Origin: Carex sylvatica
Lineage: Eukaryota > Streptophyta > Magnoliopsida > Poales > Cyperaceae
Length of the DNA stretch: 64,000 nucleotides
Assembly: GCA_964058845.1 (NCBI GenBank)
Contig: CAXKVR010000015.1
Location: 464,015-528,014 of the forward strand
Direction of reading: 5' to 3'
Below are positions 1-12,300 of the stretch, one piece after another. A program made the translations under genes and the position numbers. The notes under the pieces are model-generated. The model was not told the origin of the DNA. It saw nothing but the letters and a program-made list of their open reading frames with translations, and ran no database searches. Position 1 is the stretch's first letter. Each line of letters starts with the position of its first letter.

Positions 1-41
1 TTACAGAAGGCCTTCTGACATTATTTCATTTGGTGTTACAG

Positions 42-3000
42 ACTCTAAGGTCACTAGTGGCACCGTCTGCAACAGACTATGCTGTTGGTATCTTGAGAAA
101 TGACCAGGCAAGTTATTCTCTTTGCATTTTAATTGACTCTTTTTTATTTGTTGCTTTTACATAAGGATGTTTGCTAATTTTATAATTTCTGTCTTTATTT
201 ATGTTACAGATACACCTGAACCGGATTAATGGAGTTGTTCAACTGCGGCCTGTAATAATGTCAAATAATCAAAAGAGAAAGCGTAATGCACAACAAATGG
301 ATCCAGAGAAAAATATACATGACTCAACACCTAGTATTAAGATGGTTAGTTTCTCTGAAGCTATGCCCCCTTCTTTTGAGCAACTTTTTAGTTCATTCTT
401 GGTACCTCTACTGGCCATTCAAAAAAGCAGCTCAGACTAGTATAAATGGTCCCAAATGTATGAGTTGGTTGAATTGGTTTTTCTTCTGTGCTGCTGGTAG
501 GATAGCTCTAGGCTAGGTCATTTATTCTAATTTGTAACAAACATCTTTATTTGGCCAGTAGAATTGGCAGTTATCTGTAGTACTAGAGTTATTATTTACA
601 TAGAAGGAAAAATCAGAATCGTAATCGGGATCGGTTATTTGATCGTGAAATCAAAATCGAATGAATCGGTTAGAATCGGCCAAATCAAATTGGAAACTCG
701 GATCTTTTTGGCAGATGCTTGTTTTGTACTAAAAAAATATTAAAACAAAATATTACACAAATAATATATTTATATAATATAATACAATTTTTACAATTAA
801 AATATACTCTAAAAAATAACTTAGTACAATTTAGTCTTATAAGTACTATGGGGTTACTCTTGAATAGAGGTATTGAGAGAAATTTGTAATTAAAAAAAAT
901 GTGTTCGGATGGTCAAATATGGGGTTACTCTTGAATACAAGTGTAAGTTAAATATTATAGTTTCATTTAATAACAACAAAAATGAAGTGCTGTAGTGGAA
1001 AAGTCCAATGTTGTCAATCAATAGGTCTATGGTTCAAGCCCCGTTGGAGACATTTTATTAAGAAAATTTTGAATAACAGCCGTTTCGGCCGAAATTTCAG
1101 TGGAATAGGATCGTTTCGGTCGAAATTTTGCAGGTATCGGCCGTCCCGGCCGGAATTTAACTGAAATTAGACCGTTTCGGCCGGTATTGGAGTAAGAAAA
1201 TTTTGAATATCAGACGTTTTGGACGAAATTTCAGTAGAATAAAATCGTTTTGGTCGGAATTTGACTGGAATCGGACCGTTCCGGCCGGAATTTAACTGAA
1301 ATTAGGCCGTTTTGTCCAGAATTGGAGTCTAGCGCGTAATTCAGTCAAAAATTGGATCGATACCATCCGATTCCGGTCCAGAACGGCCGATTTTTCCTTC
1401 TATGATTATTTAGAGGTTTCCTTAACTTTTTTTTATTGCTTTCCCATGATTTTAACTTGGTTAAATTTTGTATAGGCAAAGACAGAACCAGGGGATTCAG
1501 CACAAACTGAAGATGAGGATGAGATAAAGTTCAATTAGAACTCGTGTTTATGATTAAATCATCTCTTATTTGTATGCAAAGTTTCTAGGCGATTTTGAAG
1601 CACGTCCATTCATAATTTTATGCTTGCAAACAATTGTTAAGACACTCCGTTAGATTCAATGAAAATGATTTTTCATTTCGTGGATGATCTTTCATTATAA
1701 GTTATATCGGATAATTGAGAATATTAAAGGTTCTTTTAATTCTGATATTATATATCATCTTATGCTAAGATTTGAGTTTGATGCTTTCTTTTTTAAATAA
1801 TGTGAATGTGCAGTCATGGGTCCCACTTGAGTTCCTTCCAGAAAGCAGCATACTTTCAAATGAATATTACAAGAAGATGGTTACAACTGAGGACAGAAAA
1901 ATAGAGTTCAGAATGACGCAGTAGGATATTCTTAGACTATATTTTATCATCCAGAATTTAATTCCTTCTTTCTATGCATTTTCTTTCTCATATAAAGAAT
2001 AGTAGTTCAAATAGCTTTTTGTATTTTTCAAATATTTTTTTATACATGTATCCTACAACTTTAGGTCTGATTATATGGGAGCACTATGCCCTGGAGAATC
2101 TATTAGTCATAAAGAAAAGAAAGAAGCTATTATAAGGTTGATTCCATCATTGATACAGTTAACTTTTTTCTTTTCGATGTAAATTATTTTTTTTCTTAAG
2201 TGCAGCTAACAAATTAGTTGTGGCATGGTGTTGATACAGGGAATTAAGAAAGCTACCCTTGGAAGAGCGACTAAAGAAGTGGTTTACTGAGGTTTGAGTT
2301 GCCTTATCTTTTTTACTTAAATGAAATATCCAGTGCTAATTTAGAAGTATGTCATAGGCTCATAGCTTCCTGTTCATGTCTCTGATTAAGTAATTCAATA
2401 TCGGCTCAAAGCAGTAGTAGTAGGGGTGTGAATGGAATTTTCATTTTATTGTGTGTGTACAGACACAGATATGGATGGCGAAGTTCAAAACCAAATCATC
2501 AATGGATGTAGAACGATAGATACAGAGACAGATACAGATATTGAATAGACTGACAGATACTACTTAAAAGTTGCAAGTGTACCAAAAATAAGTATTTTAG
2601 AATAATAACATAAAGATTATCAATTACAAAATAAATAACATACCTTCATGCTAGGTATTCATAATATCTAACAAGTGTACAAAATTTGGAAGTATTTAGC
2701 AAAAAGGGAAAAAGAACTAGGGTTTGAGATAGGAAATTTCGCATCAAGTTAGGGACTTCAATTATCCATAGCCATATCTGCCTCTTATTTTCTATCAATG
2801 TGGATACAGATGATTAATGCTGATTTGAATGTGGATTTTTTTAATCAATAAACCTTCCATTTTGACTCCTAAGTATTAGTTCATATTAGTATGGTATGAG
2901 TCAATTATCCTGACTTCTTAAGCTTAGGTTATTTTTCAATCAAGTGTCAATTGAATGAAATATTTTCCTTGATTGATTCATTTTCGTGCAGTTCTACCTC

Positions 3001-5551
3001 AATAAGGCTCGATATAACCTCTGACAATTGAATTCCTTTGTTTAAACTTTAAACTCAATACAGGTTACTCAGTTGAACCGATTCGACTTCATTGAGTATC
3101 TTTTGGCTCCTGTTGAGCCTGTGGAAGAGGTTTTACAGCAAGTTCAGATGCTAGCAGATCTAATACGTGGAGTATGGGTTACCAAAACCTCTATACTTTA
3201 TGAAGGATACGAGTACGAGGCCATGGTAAGGGACTACATTCTGTTACAGTTCACAAAAGGCGACTCAATACCTTATAAGAAATTAATAGCTGATCTTGGC
3301 CAAGATGTGCGTGATAATATTGTCCTGATGAGACCCCACCTGGCAAATTTGATCATTCGAAAGCCAGGCAAAGTCAAATTTAAGGGCTCCCCTGACCCCA
3401 CATTTAGAAAAAGGTACTGTAAATAATATGCCAATGCCTACCAATCTTTTTATCTGTTTTGTGTCTGGGTTAGTAGGACATTCCTTAAAACCTGATCAAG
3501 TCTACTGTTTTATTTTAACTTCTGAAATAGTAAGAAGGGTCTTAAATAATCTAAAAGTTTGTATAAGAAAAAAACTGAGACCAAAACAATTACGCAAAGA
3601 TGTATTTCACAATTCTTGAACGTGTGTGCTTGGTCAACCCAATTGGCTAGTAAGAATATTTTAGTACTACCCAGGTGAAACTGGTATTGTATAGCCAACA
3701 AGTTGCACTCAAAACTTCCTTTGGTAGGTTTTGATTTCATAGTTTTCACTCGAAACAGGCATCATGATGTTGTAAAAGGGCAGGTGGCAGCATGGTCAGC
3801 TCGAGAAGAGAGCATTATAGAGAGGGTAAGAAAATTTAATAAAATTGGGGTTTCATGGACTAAAAGAGTTGTTGTCATGAAGGAGGATGGTGGGCCTGCC
3901 ATGTCTGCAAGCAAATCTATTTCTGTGCCTGAAACCCGGAAGCATCTGATTGAGGCACTTACCAAAATATTCAATGAGCAGAAAGTGCGAACGTATGTAT
4001 CGATTGTGCAAAATTTTAATTTACCAAGCTTAGGAAAGTTTATATTTAAAATATTTTTGGATTACTTTTTTGCCTTTTCTTCTTGCAATTTGACACAGTT
4101 TGGTAATTAAGCTGCACTTAATCATTCCTATTTGGAAGAGTCATTGATTATGACTTCTTTGAAATTGGATTTTTATACTTTCCCAATTGCGAATTTTAAA
4201 TAAGAACATTAGATATAATAGTTTCTAATTTTACAAATATTTTTCCATACTTCAATGAAAGCAATTTTGATTGTGCCTAATTTATTCTGTAATTCGAGCT
4301 AAGTTGATAGAAAAGTTAGCCATTACATTTGAATTAAACAACATTGGAAGGTACAGAATCATAGAAGAGGGAATGGAAGAAAAATTTGGGAAAAACTGGA
4401 TAATACAAAAAAAAAAAAAAAAAATCTGTTTGATGCTTATTTTTGTGATGGGAAACACATTTTTTTCCACAAGGGAAGAACAGGTCATGTAAATTTGTAT
4501 AGGCTGTTACATGAATAGTGTTCATGAAATGACTTTTTCCGCTTCCAAAAAGGACTTCTTTATTACCTGAGAACTAATTTTTCACTTTTGTTTTCTTCAA
4601 GGATTAGCTCTGTGGTGAGGGACTTGCGTGAACTGGCAAAGCGGCTCTCTGCTTTACCTAAAAGCAGTGACAAGAATAAGCACCTTATAGATGGGGCATT
4701 AAGTGGTGCTTATGCTGCTCAGACTGAGCTGAAGAGTGTTGTTTCAGTTGTTGCTGCTTGTATCTTTGGTAACGTCTTTGTGATGAAGGCTCCAAAGATA
4801 GAGCATCTCAGGTTTGTTTCCTTTGTAACACCCCTGGTCTTGGTTAAGGAATTCTATATTGCCTTTTTGTATCAACAGATCTAGCCTGACCAATGCAGCT
4901 CCTAGTGTATATACATAGGGACCTTTTGTTTTTACTCATCTGTAAGGGAACCAAATCTGAGGTAGAAATCATCAGTGTAGATAAGTTCATGCTGGTAGGG
5001 ATAATATTAATTTATGAATATGGCACTTGTACTCAGAGATAACTAGTTCAATTGTATATCAGTTGAGAGCCTGTTCTGACAGTACTATGAGTCTGCTATG
5101 TACCAGTATCGTACTGAAATTTGAGACATAACGAGGTGTTTTTCCAACCTTTTTGTGATAGAAACGTGTTTATTAAGCTTTTTCGGGATGCCAAAAAACC
5201 CAAGGCAATACTAAGAAAGCAGGACATAATGCAACTTGGGGAAAAACTTTTCAAAAGAGAGATCAACGAGTCTGAGTATACTCAGGTTTGTAATTTTGAA
5301 TTTTCATTTTTCCTTTCTACAAGTAGGAAATTTCTTTTGCGAGTTCATTCACTGTTAGCTGTGCCTTTCATAGAATTATAGATAAATGAAGGTCGACCAC
5401 CAGAGATTTTAGAATTCTAGCTAGAATTATTGTGAAAGAAATTTAATATTTGACATTCCAAGTTATTTGTCCATATATATATATGCAGGTTGTGGATGAT
5501 ATATGCATCACAACTGAAGATGGAGGGTTGATGTTAAGAACTGGTGATTAA
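42..5551 (+). CDS. RPC5: DNA-directed RNA polymerase III subunit RPC5 (3' part, multi-exon)
   Basis: The translation fits the RPC5/Sin family (human POLR3E, yeast Rpc37), a nuclear Pol III subunit that pairs with RPC4 in a TFIIF-like module acting in initiation and termination. Exons read from the sequence: 42-107, 210-344, 1476-~1535, 1814-1920, 2065-2136, 2240-2291, 3064-3413, 3759-3992, 4602-4811, 5162-5285, 5489-5551. From 1814 to the TAA at 5549-5551 the exons join in phase to exactly 404 codons. Recognisable stretches are VVQLRP near the start, WVPLEFLPESS, the LPLEERLKKWF block, the long exon beginning VTQLNRFDFIEYLL, and a C-terminal region with KLFRDAKKPKAI. Earlier exons lie outside the window. 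Oddities: the intron at 108-209 has a GC donor, and exon 3 reads into a TAG at 1536-1538 with no in-phase GT donor before it. Assignment is by family memory, not by a search. Confidence 0.87.
108..209 (+). other. GC-AG intron of RPC5
   Basis: The exon ending ...AATGACCAG at 107 is followed directly by GCAAGT, and the next exon starts after TTACAG at 209. Both flanking exons keep frame (GILRNDQ then IHLNRINGVVQLRP). No GT donor keeps this frame. CAG|GCAAGT matches the usual consensus of the minor GC-AG class. Confidence 0.75.
599..1404. mobile_element. Non-autonomous hAT element in RPC5 intron 2
   Basis: The terminal inverted repeats CATAGAAGGAAAAATC and GATTTTTCCTTCTATG are perfect. They are flanked by the 8-bp target duplication ATTATTTA at 591-598 and 1405-1412, which is diagnostic of hAT. 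The interior is rich in short TTTCGGCCG/GAAATT repeats (about 1080-1390) and has no transposase frame. It also contains a tRNA-like stretch at about 985-1055. Confidence 0.85.
985..1055 (+). repeat. tRNA-like/SINE-head relic inside a hAT element
   Basis: A Pol III A-box-like TGCTGTAGTGG (988-998) and B-box-like GGTTCAAGCCCC (1031-1042) lie at tRNA spacing. The acceptor stem does not pair well, so this is a relic or coincidence rather than a working tRNA gene. Confidence 0.35.
2421..2871. mobile_element. Non-autonomous hAT element in RPC5 intron 6
   Basis: It starts with TAGGGGTGTGAATGGAA, a common plant hAT end, and finishes with the inverse form (TAGGAGTCAAAATGGAA read from the right). The flanks AGTAGTAG (2413-2420) and AGTATTAG (2872-2879) match at 7 of 8 positions. 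The interior has GATACAGAT/GGATACAGA repeats and no coding frame. Confidence 0.72.
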
Positions 5552-6050
5552 AAAGGCCAAACCATATCGGTGTACATTTCTCAAGGTATGCTTTTTGTCC
5601 TTGGATCTTGATAAATTGGAGGCAAACCAATTTCTCTATTTTCCTTGAATTTATTGTTTCAATTCAATACAAATTTCACCATATCTGAGGATCTGAGCCC
5701 ATATGCTTGCTCATTCATAACTGATTAACACTTGCATACACATCAATCCTCACTGACAAAAACCAATTAGCTTGGTACTTACTGATTTAACTGTATATTA
5801 ATTTTGTTGTGCAGCTTAAATTGGGAACCAATTGTTACTCAGAGGTAGCTAATTGAAAAGAGATCATAAACTAATCTTTGTTTATACTGGTGGAAATGGA
5901 TTCTTCAGACAGACATTGTTGCTTATAGTTTCTTACATGGAATGTGGATCTTTGTGTTGTAGTTAGCAGTGTGTTATTGCAAATTTTGGCTTAATATTTG
6001 AAAGCTTCATTGTTAATTTTTTTTCTTTTGTTTTTTCTGTTGAGCATGTC
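5552..6050 (+). other. 3' UTR of RPC5 with a probable UTR intron
   Basis: After the stop codon a GTATGC donor follows CTCAAG at 5585 and a TTGTGCAG acceptor ends at 5814, which suggests a 3' UTR intron at 5586-5814. Transcribed sequence probably runs to about 6.0 kb. No clear AATAAA was found, so the end is uncertain. Confidence 0.45.
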
Positions 6051-7534
6051 GGTATATATTCTGTTAAAAGATAATACAAATTTTTTTGACGTACAGATTC
6101 CTAAATTTCTAACAAGATATACACTAATTTTGGAATTTTTTTTGTTAATTTAGAAATAAAAAATAATAATATGTTGGGAAGGTAATGTTTTGGGTGAGTT
6201 TTCGGAAAAGATGAACACCCAAAAAAATTTTCGGTGTAGAGAGCGAGCTTTCACTGAATTATTTTTTGGTGCAGTTCTTTTTTCCATCCTAAAATATGTT
6301 TTTTTTTTTCCTTTTTTTTTCTATTCGAAATAAAGTGGGAAAATTGTTGCACTTCAAAAAAGTTCCGGTGCGAGCACTTTGATATGCAACATACTTGATC
6401 GTGTTATACAACTGATTGTGCAATATGTTTGCGTCTAAAATCATCAACTACATACAATTTAGCCAGAAATCATAAACTAATTAATATATACAGAAAATAC
6501 TAAAATATGAGATGTTTTATTGTTAGATATGCGTATTATTTTACAACAAATTATTTTATTTTGGGCCATTCTCGTAGTTGATTAACCAACATCAAATCTG
6601 TTGTAGGATAAATATGCAAAAAGACTATAATATTATAAGAATTAATTTTTGATCTAGTAACGAAGATATTTGTTATATAATGTCGGAGTTCGAAATCTGA
6701 ATAGAAATTTTTTTTTGTTATAATAAAAATTATGATTTTTCTTTTTGAGGTAGAAACAGGGGAAAAATTATGAATTTAAAGACTTAACATTTTTCTTTCT
6801 AAAAAAACCCTACAATACATTATTGTTTAGGACGAGGAGCTCTATACCAAAAATAACGTCGTTAAAGCGTTGTTAAGCCAAGCTGTACGTAAGTAACGTA
6901 ACCATGTTAAATCAATTAAAGAAAGCAGGAGAGAAACCAAGAAATAAAATAATATAGAACAATAATTTTAGAATAAAATATAATTATATAATTATTTTAA
7001 ACACAATTATATTTCTATATGTTTTAATAAAACATATTTAAAAATAATTAGATCAGCAATATAGAAGTACCCTCCTCCGCATAAATATGACTCCGCCGCA
7101 TGTATATAGCTAACTATTAAGCGATATTTAAAAGCTTCTTAATTTTATTCGAAAAAATATAATAATTGTATCCATATCTTCTGCATTCATTTTTTCGGCC
7201 GTGTGATCAGAATTCGGACCAATCCGACCCATGCCTATAACGCGCGGGGCCATTAAATATTAGTGTGGATTTGAATCAGATGGTCCAGATCTTAACTCAA
7301 ATTTTGAGTTAACTCAGAGGATACGAATTCGGCACTACTCCTGGAGCAAATCAATGATTTAAATTTATGAGATACTTTTAAAAAATTTAGTAGAAAGTCG
7401 TAGTTAAGAGTTGTACTCCCATTTTATTTCTATCCGTTGAGCCGTGGCCCGTGAGGACCCGTAAGACGAAAAGACACGCTTAGAGCATAAGAGCACCATC
7501 TTCTTCTTATGGTTTTCTGTTTCCCCTCCCGTGA
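6051..7534. other. Intergenic AT-rich DNA
   Basis: No gene is seen. A weak tRNA-like stretch lies at about 6648-6705 (B-box-like GAGTTCGAAATC). The segment at 7255-7330 (TTAACTCAAATTTTGAGTTAACTC followed by GAGGATACGAATTC, each quoted part separate) resembles the ends of the GATACGAATTC MITE group seen at 17440 and 32411. Confidence 0.5.
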
Positions 7535-7542
7535 GGTGCATC

Positions 7543-8663
7543 TAGAGGGTTGCAAAAATCCGGATTGGGCCGCTCGTACTCGACCTGCCCGTGCCCAGTA
7601 CTCGGGGTACCCGTGTTCGAGCCCGGGTATAGGTCGGATAAAAGGGTACACGAGTACGGGCATAAAACGGGTAGGGTACGCCCTTTCGGGAAAAAACCCA
7701 ACCATACTCGGACCGAATTACCTGTACCCCTATACTCTAGTGCCCGTGATCGTGAATCCGTGTACCCGTGTCCGTATACCCGTACCCGTGCATGTACCCG
7801 TTTTTTTCAAATTTCAAAATTTTCAAATCCCCCCCCCCCTTTTTTATTCTGTTTTTTAATTTCTGTTTTTTTAATTTCTGTTTTTTAAATTCTGTTTTTT
7901 TAATTCTGTTTTTTAAATTCTGTTTTTTTATTTCTGTTTTTTAAATTCTGTTTTTTAAATTCTGTTTTTTAATTTCTGTTTTTTAAATTCTGTTTTTTAA
8001 ATTCTGTTTTTTAATTTCTGTTTTTTAAATTCTGCTTTTTTATTTATTGTTTTAAAGTTTTTGATTTAATTATATTTTTGATTTATATTTTATTTAACCT
8101 ATTAAAAATAAATGAACGTTTAGAAAATATATTATCAATTTAAAATGTAAACTAAAAATTTAGAGATTTAAATAAATTATGAAACTATATAATTAGAATG
8201 AAAATTTGAAAATAAAATAAAATGACTCGTGTAAAGAAATAAATAAATACATTTGTATTTAGCCGAATAAATATACAAATTTTTGCATCAATAGTTTTTA
8301 TATATAAGTTACAAATTTTATTTATTTATATACACTATTTGATATTGAACTATTTTGATTTTAAAAGTCGAATTATAAACACGTAATGATATTCGTACAA
8401 CACCGTAAAAAAATAACAGAAAAAAAAACAGAGAAAAAAAAAAACGGACCGGGTACCCTACTCGGACTGCCCTGCCCGTCAAGGGTACCACGGGCACGGG
8501 TATAGGGTTTAGGGTTTAGGTATACGGGTACCACGGGCACGGGTTTTGAAAAAAATACTCGTGATACCCAGCCCGTGGTACCCGTATACCCGTGATACCC
8601 GTACTCGTGCCCGACCCTGGGTATACCCGGACCACCCGGCCCGTACCCGTTAGCAAACCCCTA
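7543..8663. mobile_element. GC-rich-ended non-autonomous hAT element, copy 1
   Basis: The ends TAGAGGGTTGCAAAAA and GTTAGCAAACCCCTA are flanked by GGTGCATC (7535-7542) and GGTGCATT (8664-8671), 7 of 8 matching. The outer ~250 bp on each side are dense arrays of CCCGTACCCG/GGGTACGGG words and strongly GC-rich. The middle is AT-rich, with tandem ~14-16 bp repeats built on CTGTTTTTTAAATT (about 7840-8045). The second copy at 21493-22566 is in the opposite orientation. The proline/arginine/tyrosine-rich frames here are low-complexity artefacts. Confidence 0.85.
7840..8045. repeat. Tandem CTGTTTTTTAATTT-type minisatellite
   Basis: About a dozen imperfect copies of a ~14-16 bp unit (TTCTGTTTTTTAAA) lie inside the hAT element. 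The reverse-complement array is at about 22138-22280 in its sister copy. Confidence 0.85.
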
Positions 8664-8671
8664 GGTGCATT

Positions 8672-9759
8672 GTGTAACCAAAAGATTTTTTTTTTTAAAA
8701 TCCTGTTTTTATGACTTATGACTCGCTACAATAAACTTGTGGGCTATCCGTGCTACAATAGAGAAACCAACCTCGACATTGTTTATCCGTGATGTATATT
8801 ATAACATTAAAATGATTCTCAATATTTATTACATTAGGAAATAAATATGATTCAGAAAAAAATTGGGATCATCCAGCGATGCTTAGCGACCACCACTCCG
8901 ATTCTAAGTTTTTTTTTTTCTAATTTTATTTAAAGTTTTTTACATAGCTAAATCTCACTTATAAACTATTAAATTTGTGCATGTAGTTTAATGATTAGAA
9001 TTTTTTTATAATTGTTATCTTGATTTGAGCTCAAATAATAACATCTACCACATTACATATTTTTCTATTTTATATTTTATATTTCAGCTCTTTAATCTAA
9101 ATTTTCTAGTTCTACTCGACTTTTCCTAAACTATATGAGAACAATGCATGAAGAATTAAATCTGCAAATTATATAAAGGACCTATGACATGTGGGTCAAA
9201 AAGTATTGTACAGTCAGGGAGGACATCTCTTTTCTTCCGGATTTTGAAATTTATAGTGATCTATAGATTCATACCCACTTTGTTCTCTTCTGAAAAAAAA
9301 ATGTTCTCTTCTGAAAAAAATAATGATCTCTCTGAAATTCTAAAATGTAATTTGAGTTAAATTTAAGATTAAAATTAGAATAAATTCACTGACAAAAATT
9401 GATAATTAGAATTAGAAGTCAGAACATTGGAAATCAGAACTCAAGTGTATTGGAATTATAAGTTAGAGCATTATTTTTTATCTCGTACCCAATTAGCTAA
9501 TGGGTTAGTTTGAACCCAATTAACTATTTAATTCTGATTCATTATTTTTTTGTCCTCTCCTCCTGACGAAAATTCTGAATCCGCCCCTGCTTGTTGCCAA
9601 TTTTTATTTGAATATGGTGAGAGAATTAAGAAGACAAATAACAAAGACATATGCTGCAAATTCAATAAAGCCATTGATTTATTTACTACAAGTAACGTGT
9701 ACAAATATAAATAAATTAAATTAGAATTCAATTTATAGATAATGACTTATTTTTTTCAA
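8672..9759. other. Intergenic AT-rich DNA
   Basis: No gene is seen. A weak tRNA-like stretch (GTAGTTTAATGATTAGAA then GATTTGAGCTC) lies at about 8981-9045. A short direct repeat of ATGTTCTCTTCTGAAAAAAA occurs at about 9280-9320. Confidence 0.45.
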
Positions 9760-10156
9760 GAGGAGGGTTCAAATACATTATATCTTTATTTTTAGAACCA
9801 CAATAGCTTCAAAATTAAAACTTAAATGCTAAAATAAAACCGTTAAATATATATGATATGTATCATTTTCTCTATTCACGCATAAAATATTATAACATTT
9901 TGCTTTTGTTTTAATTAGTATAAGAGGTTGTAAAAATATACTGATGCGGATAAATTATGAATGTTAAATTTTCAATTTATTGATTCATACAAAATCAAAA
10001 TTAAAAAATAATAATTTCTGTATATACACGTAGAGAAAATCATATAGACCACATCTAACAATTTTATTTTGACATACAAATTTTAGAACTTTCGTTATTA
10101 AAAAATAAAAAATTAGAGATATGATGGAGAAATGGAGGAATTTGAACTCTCTTTCT
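9760..10156. mobile_element. MULE-type MITE, GAGGAGGGTTCAAAT family, copy 1
   Basis: The left end GAGGAGGGTTCAAAT and the inverse end near GGAATTTGAACTCTC, with shared interior words (AAAACCGTTAAAT, CATCTAACAATTTTATTTTGAC), match the elements at 14678-15101 and 37185-37599. No clear target duplication is seen for this copy, so the right boundary is approximate. Confidence 0.6.
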
Positions 10157-10213
10157 TAAATAATTTTTTTTTCTCTCACAAATATTAATGAAAGCTACAG
10201 GTCCAGATTTAAA

Positions 10214-11302
10214 GGATCACGCTTCTACCGAAATTTTTATAAATACCCAAAAAATATAAAATTACGGAATCTACTCACTGTTTGAATGAAATTCGAAAAA
10301 TGTCCAATCCGGTTATCCAATAACTGGATTTGGGACAAATTTCTGGTCAATGGATTCCCGGACTCAAAATTATAAATCCGGTTAACCATTCACCGGAAAT
10401 ATTTATTTTTATTTTTTTAAAAACACATTTCCGGTTAATGGTGCACCGTTTTTTTTTTGTTTTTTTAAACAGATTTTTTTTTTTTATTAAAATATTAGAA
10501 ATGTTGAATATATTTCTTTGAAAATAGATGGAATACAATATAATTTGATTTATTAGAAAGACTGCAACAAGTAACCCGAATCAATATTTTTCAGGTAGGA
10601 TTTTTCGCGGCCGTAAGAAAAATTAATATATTTCTTTATGTGTTATTGGGAAAAAATAAAAATGCTTAGATTCTGAGTTATTGATTCCGGTTCAAAAGTC
10701 ACTTCTAGGTAATCCAGAAAATATTGTGATCTTTTTAGTAAATTTAATTTATTAAAAGTTGTATCTATTTTTGAAAAAAATAAAAACTTTAATTTATTTA
10801 ATGGTTGTTATTCAAAAAGAATTCTCAAAATAGATACAACTTTTAATAAATTAAATGTACTAGAAAGATCACAATATTTTCTGAATTAACTAGAAGTGAC
10901 TTTTGAACCGGGATCAATAACTCAGAATCTAAGCATTTTTATTTTTTCCCAATAACACATAAAGAAATATATTAATTTTTCTTACAGTCGCAAAAAATCC
11001 GCCCTGAAAAATATTGATCCGGGTTATTTGTTGCAGTCTTTCTAATAAATCAAATTATATTGTATTCCACCTATTTTCAAAGAAATATATTCAACATTTC
11101 TAATATTTTAATACAAAAAAAAAATTATGTTTTAAAAAAAAAAAAAAAAAAAACTAAAACCGGCGAATGGTTAACCGGAAATTTGTCCCAAATCCGGTTA
11201 TTGGATAACTAGATTGAGCATTTTTCGAATTTCATTCAAACAGTGGGTAGATTCCGTAATTTTATATTTTTTTTGGATATTTATAAAAATTTCGGTGATC
11301 CT
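10214..11302. mobile_element. Long foldback element with ~500 bp inverted arms
   Basis: The left arm (10214-~10780) and right arm (~10815-11302) are near-complete reverse complements through most of their length, for example CCGAAATTTTTATAAATA at the outside and ATAGATACAACTTTTAATAA near the loop. The spacer is only a few tens of bases. No coding frame and no convincing target duplication were found. A diverged relative of one arm lies at about 28390-28800. Confidence 0.8.
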
Positions 11303-12052
11303 GACCTGGTTACATTAAAATTATCTCCAGTAAAGAAAGTAATCTAGACACCGGTGCACTTCAAGTTTCATTGAAAAGTTCAGGGTTAGTCAAAGAGGTT
11401 AAACATTGACAAAGAAGTTTGAAATCATAAGCAACATCTCAAATTCTCAACTGGGCTTAACTTAGGCATCATTGGGCCTTCATCAGATTAGCCCAATTTG
11501 GAAGGTGCAAACACAGCCCATGTGGATCTCATTATTATGGTTTCATTGAGTGGTTGCTATCTCTTAAGGCCCAGCCCATAATTCCATCTTCCGTCTCTTA
11601 ATATTTTTAGTGGACACCAGGGCAACAGAATCCGTATCCTCTCTGGTATTGCAAAAGATGACCTTCACTTTACGATTTCAGATTCAATTTCAACCGGTTT
11701 GATATTCGGGTTTCAAAGGGCTTTGAGATTCGTGCCAAGTTAAAAATAACGGTTCAGATTTAGTAATTGTAAAGATTCTCTTATCAGGTATTGGAGAGGA
11801 TGTGAATTCAGGGCAACAAGCCTCTACTTTGTAGTTTGTGCCACCATAGAATATCAAGGCGGCAGCAGCTCTCTCTCTCTCTCGGAAAGTTTGGTATATA
11901 TTGCTCAGTGCTCTCTCCCATAAAACCTCTCTGTTCGCAAATATAAATTTAAAGAGGACGATATCAACCAAGACAAACATATTTTTCTCCTTATAATTAT
12001 GAGGAAGTGTAATGAAAGTAATAAATTAAAAAATATATTTAAAGTTGATCAT
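11303..12052. other. Intergenic DNA with TGGGCC-type motifs
   Basis: No gene is seen. Several GGGCTTAA, GGGCC and GCCCA words cluster at 11450-11580. Such words are common in promoters of housekeeping plant genes, but no downstream gene is recognisable here. A short CT repeat lies at about 11870-11883. Confidence 0.4.
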
Positions 12053-12055
12053 TAA

Positions 12056-12297
12056 GGGTATGTTTGGATGATACAAGGAATATAATAAGAATATAGCTAA
12101 TCTTAAATTTGAAAATAGTAGCTAATTCAACTTTTAGTTGGATTAGTAAAATAGTGAGCTAATTCATATAATTAAGACAAATAAAGAATAGTGGATTAAT
12201 TAGTACTATTCTTGTTTCATTCAAATATCGAATAGTTTAAAAGAATAATAGTGTTATTCTCGAATTAGTGCTATTCTTACTACATTCAAACGCACCC
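12056..12297. mobile_element. Tourist-like MITE (PIF/Harbinger type)
   Basis: The ends GGGTATGTTTGGATG and CATTCAAACGCACCC are imperfect inverted repeats flanked by TAA at 12053-12055 and 12298-12300. Sister duplicate B has the uninterrupted sequence ATAAGTGAATTCAAAAT at about 27488-27504, which is an empty site. Confidence 0.82.
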
Positions 12298-12300
12298 TAA

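Noticed and set aside
7430..7888. Open frames rich in proline, arginine, tyrosine and glycine at 7.4-7.9 kb and 22.2-22.7 kb
   Set aside because: They follow the CCCGTACCCG arrays of the hAT elements and are open in several frames at once.
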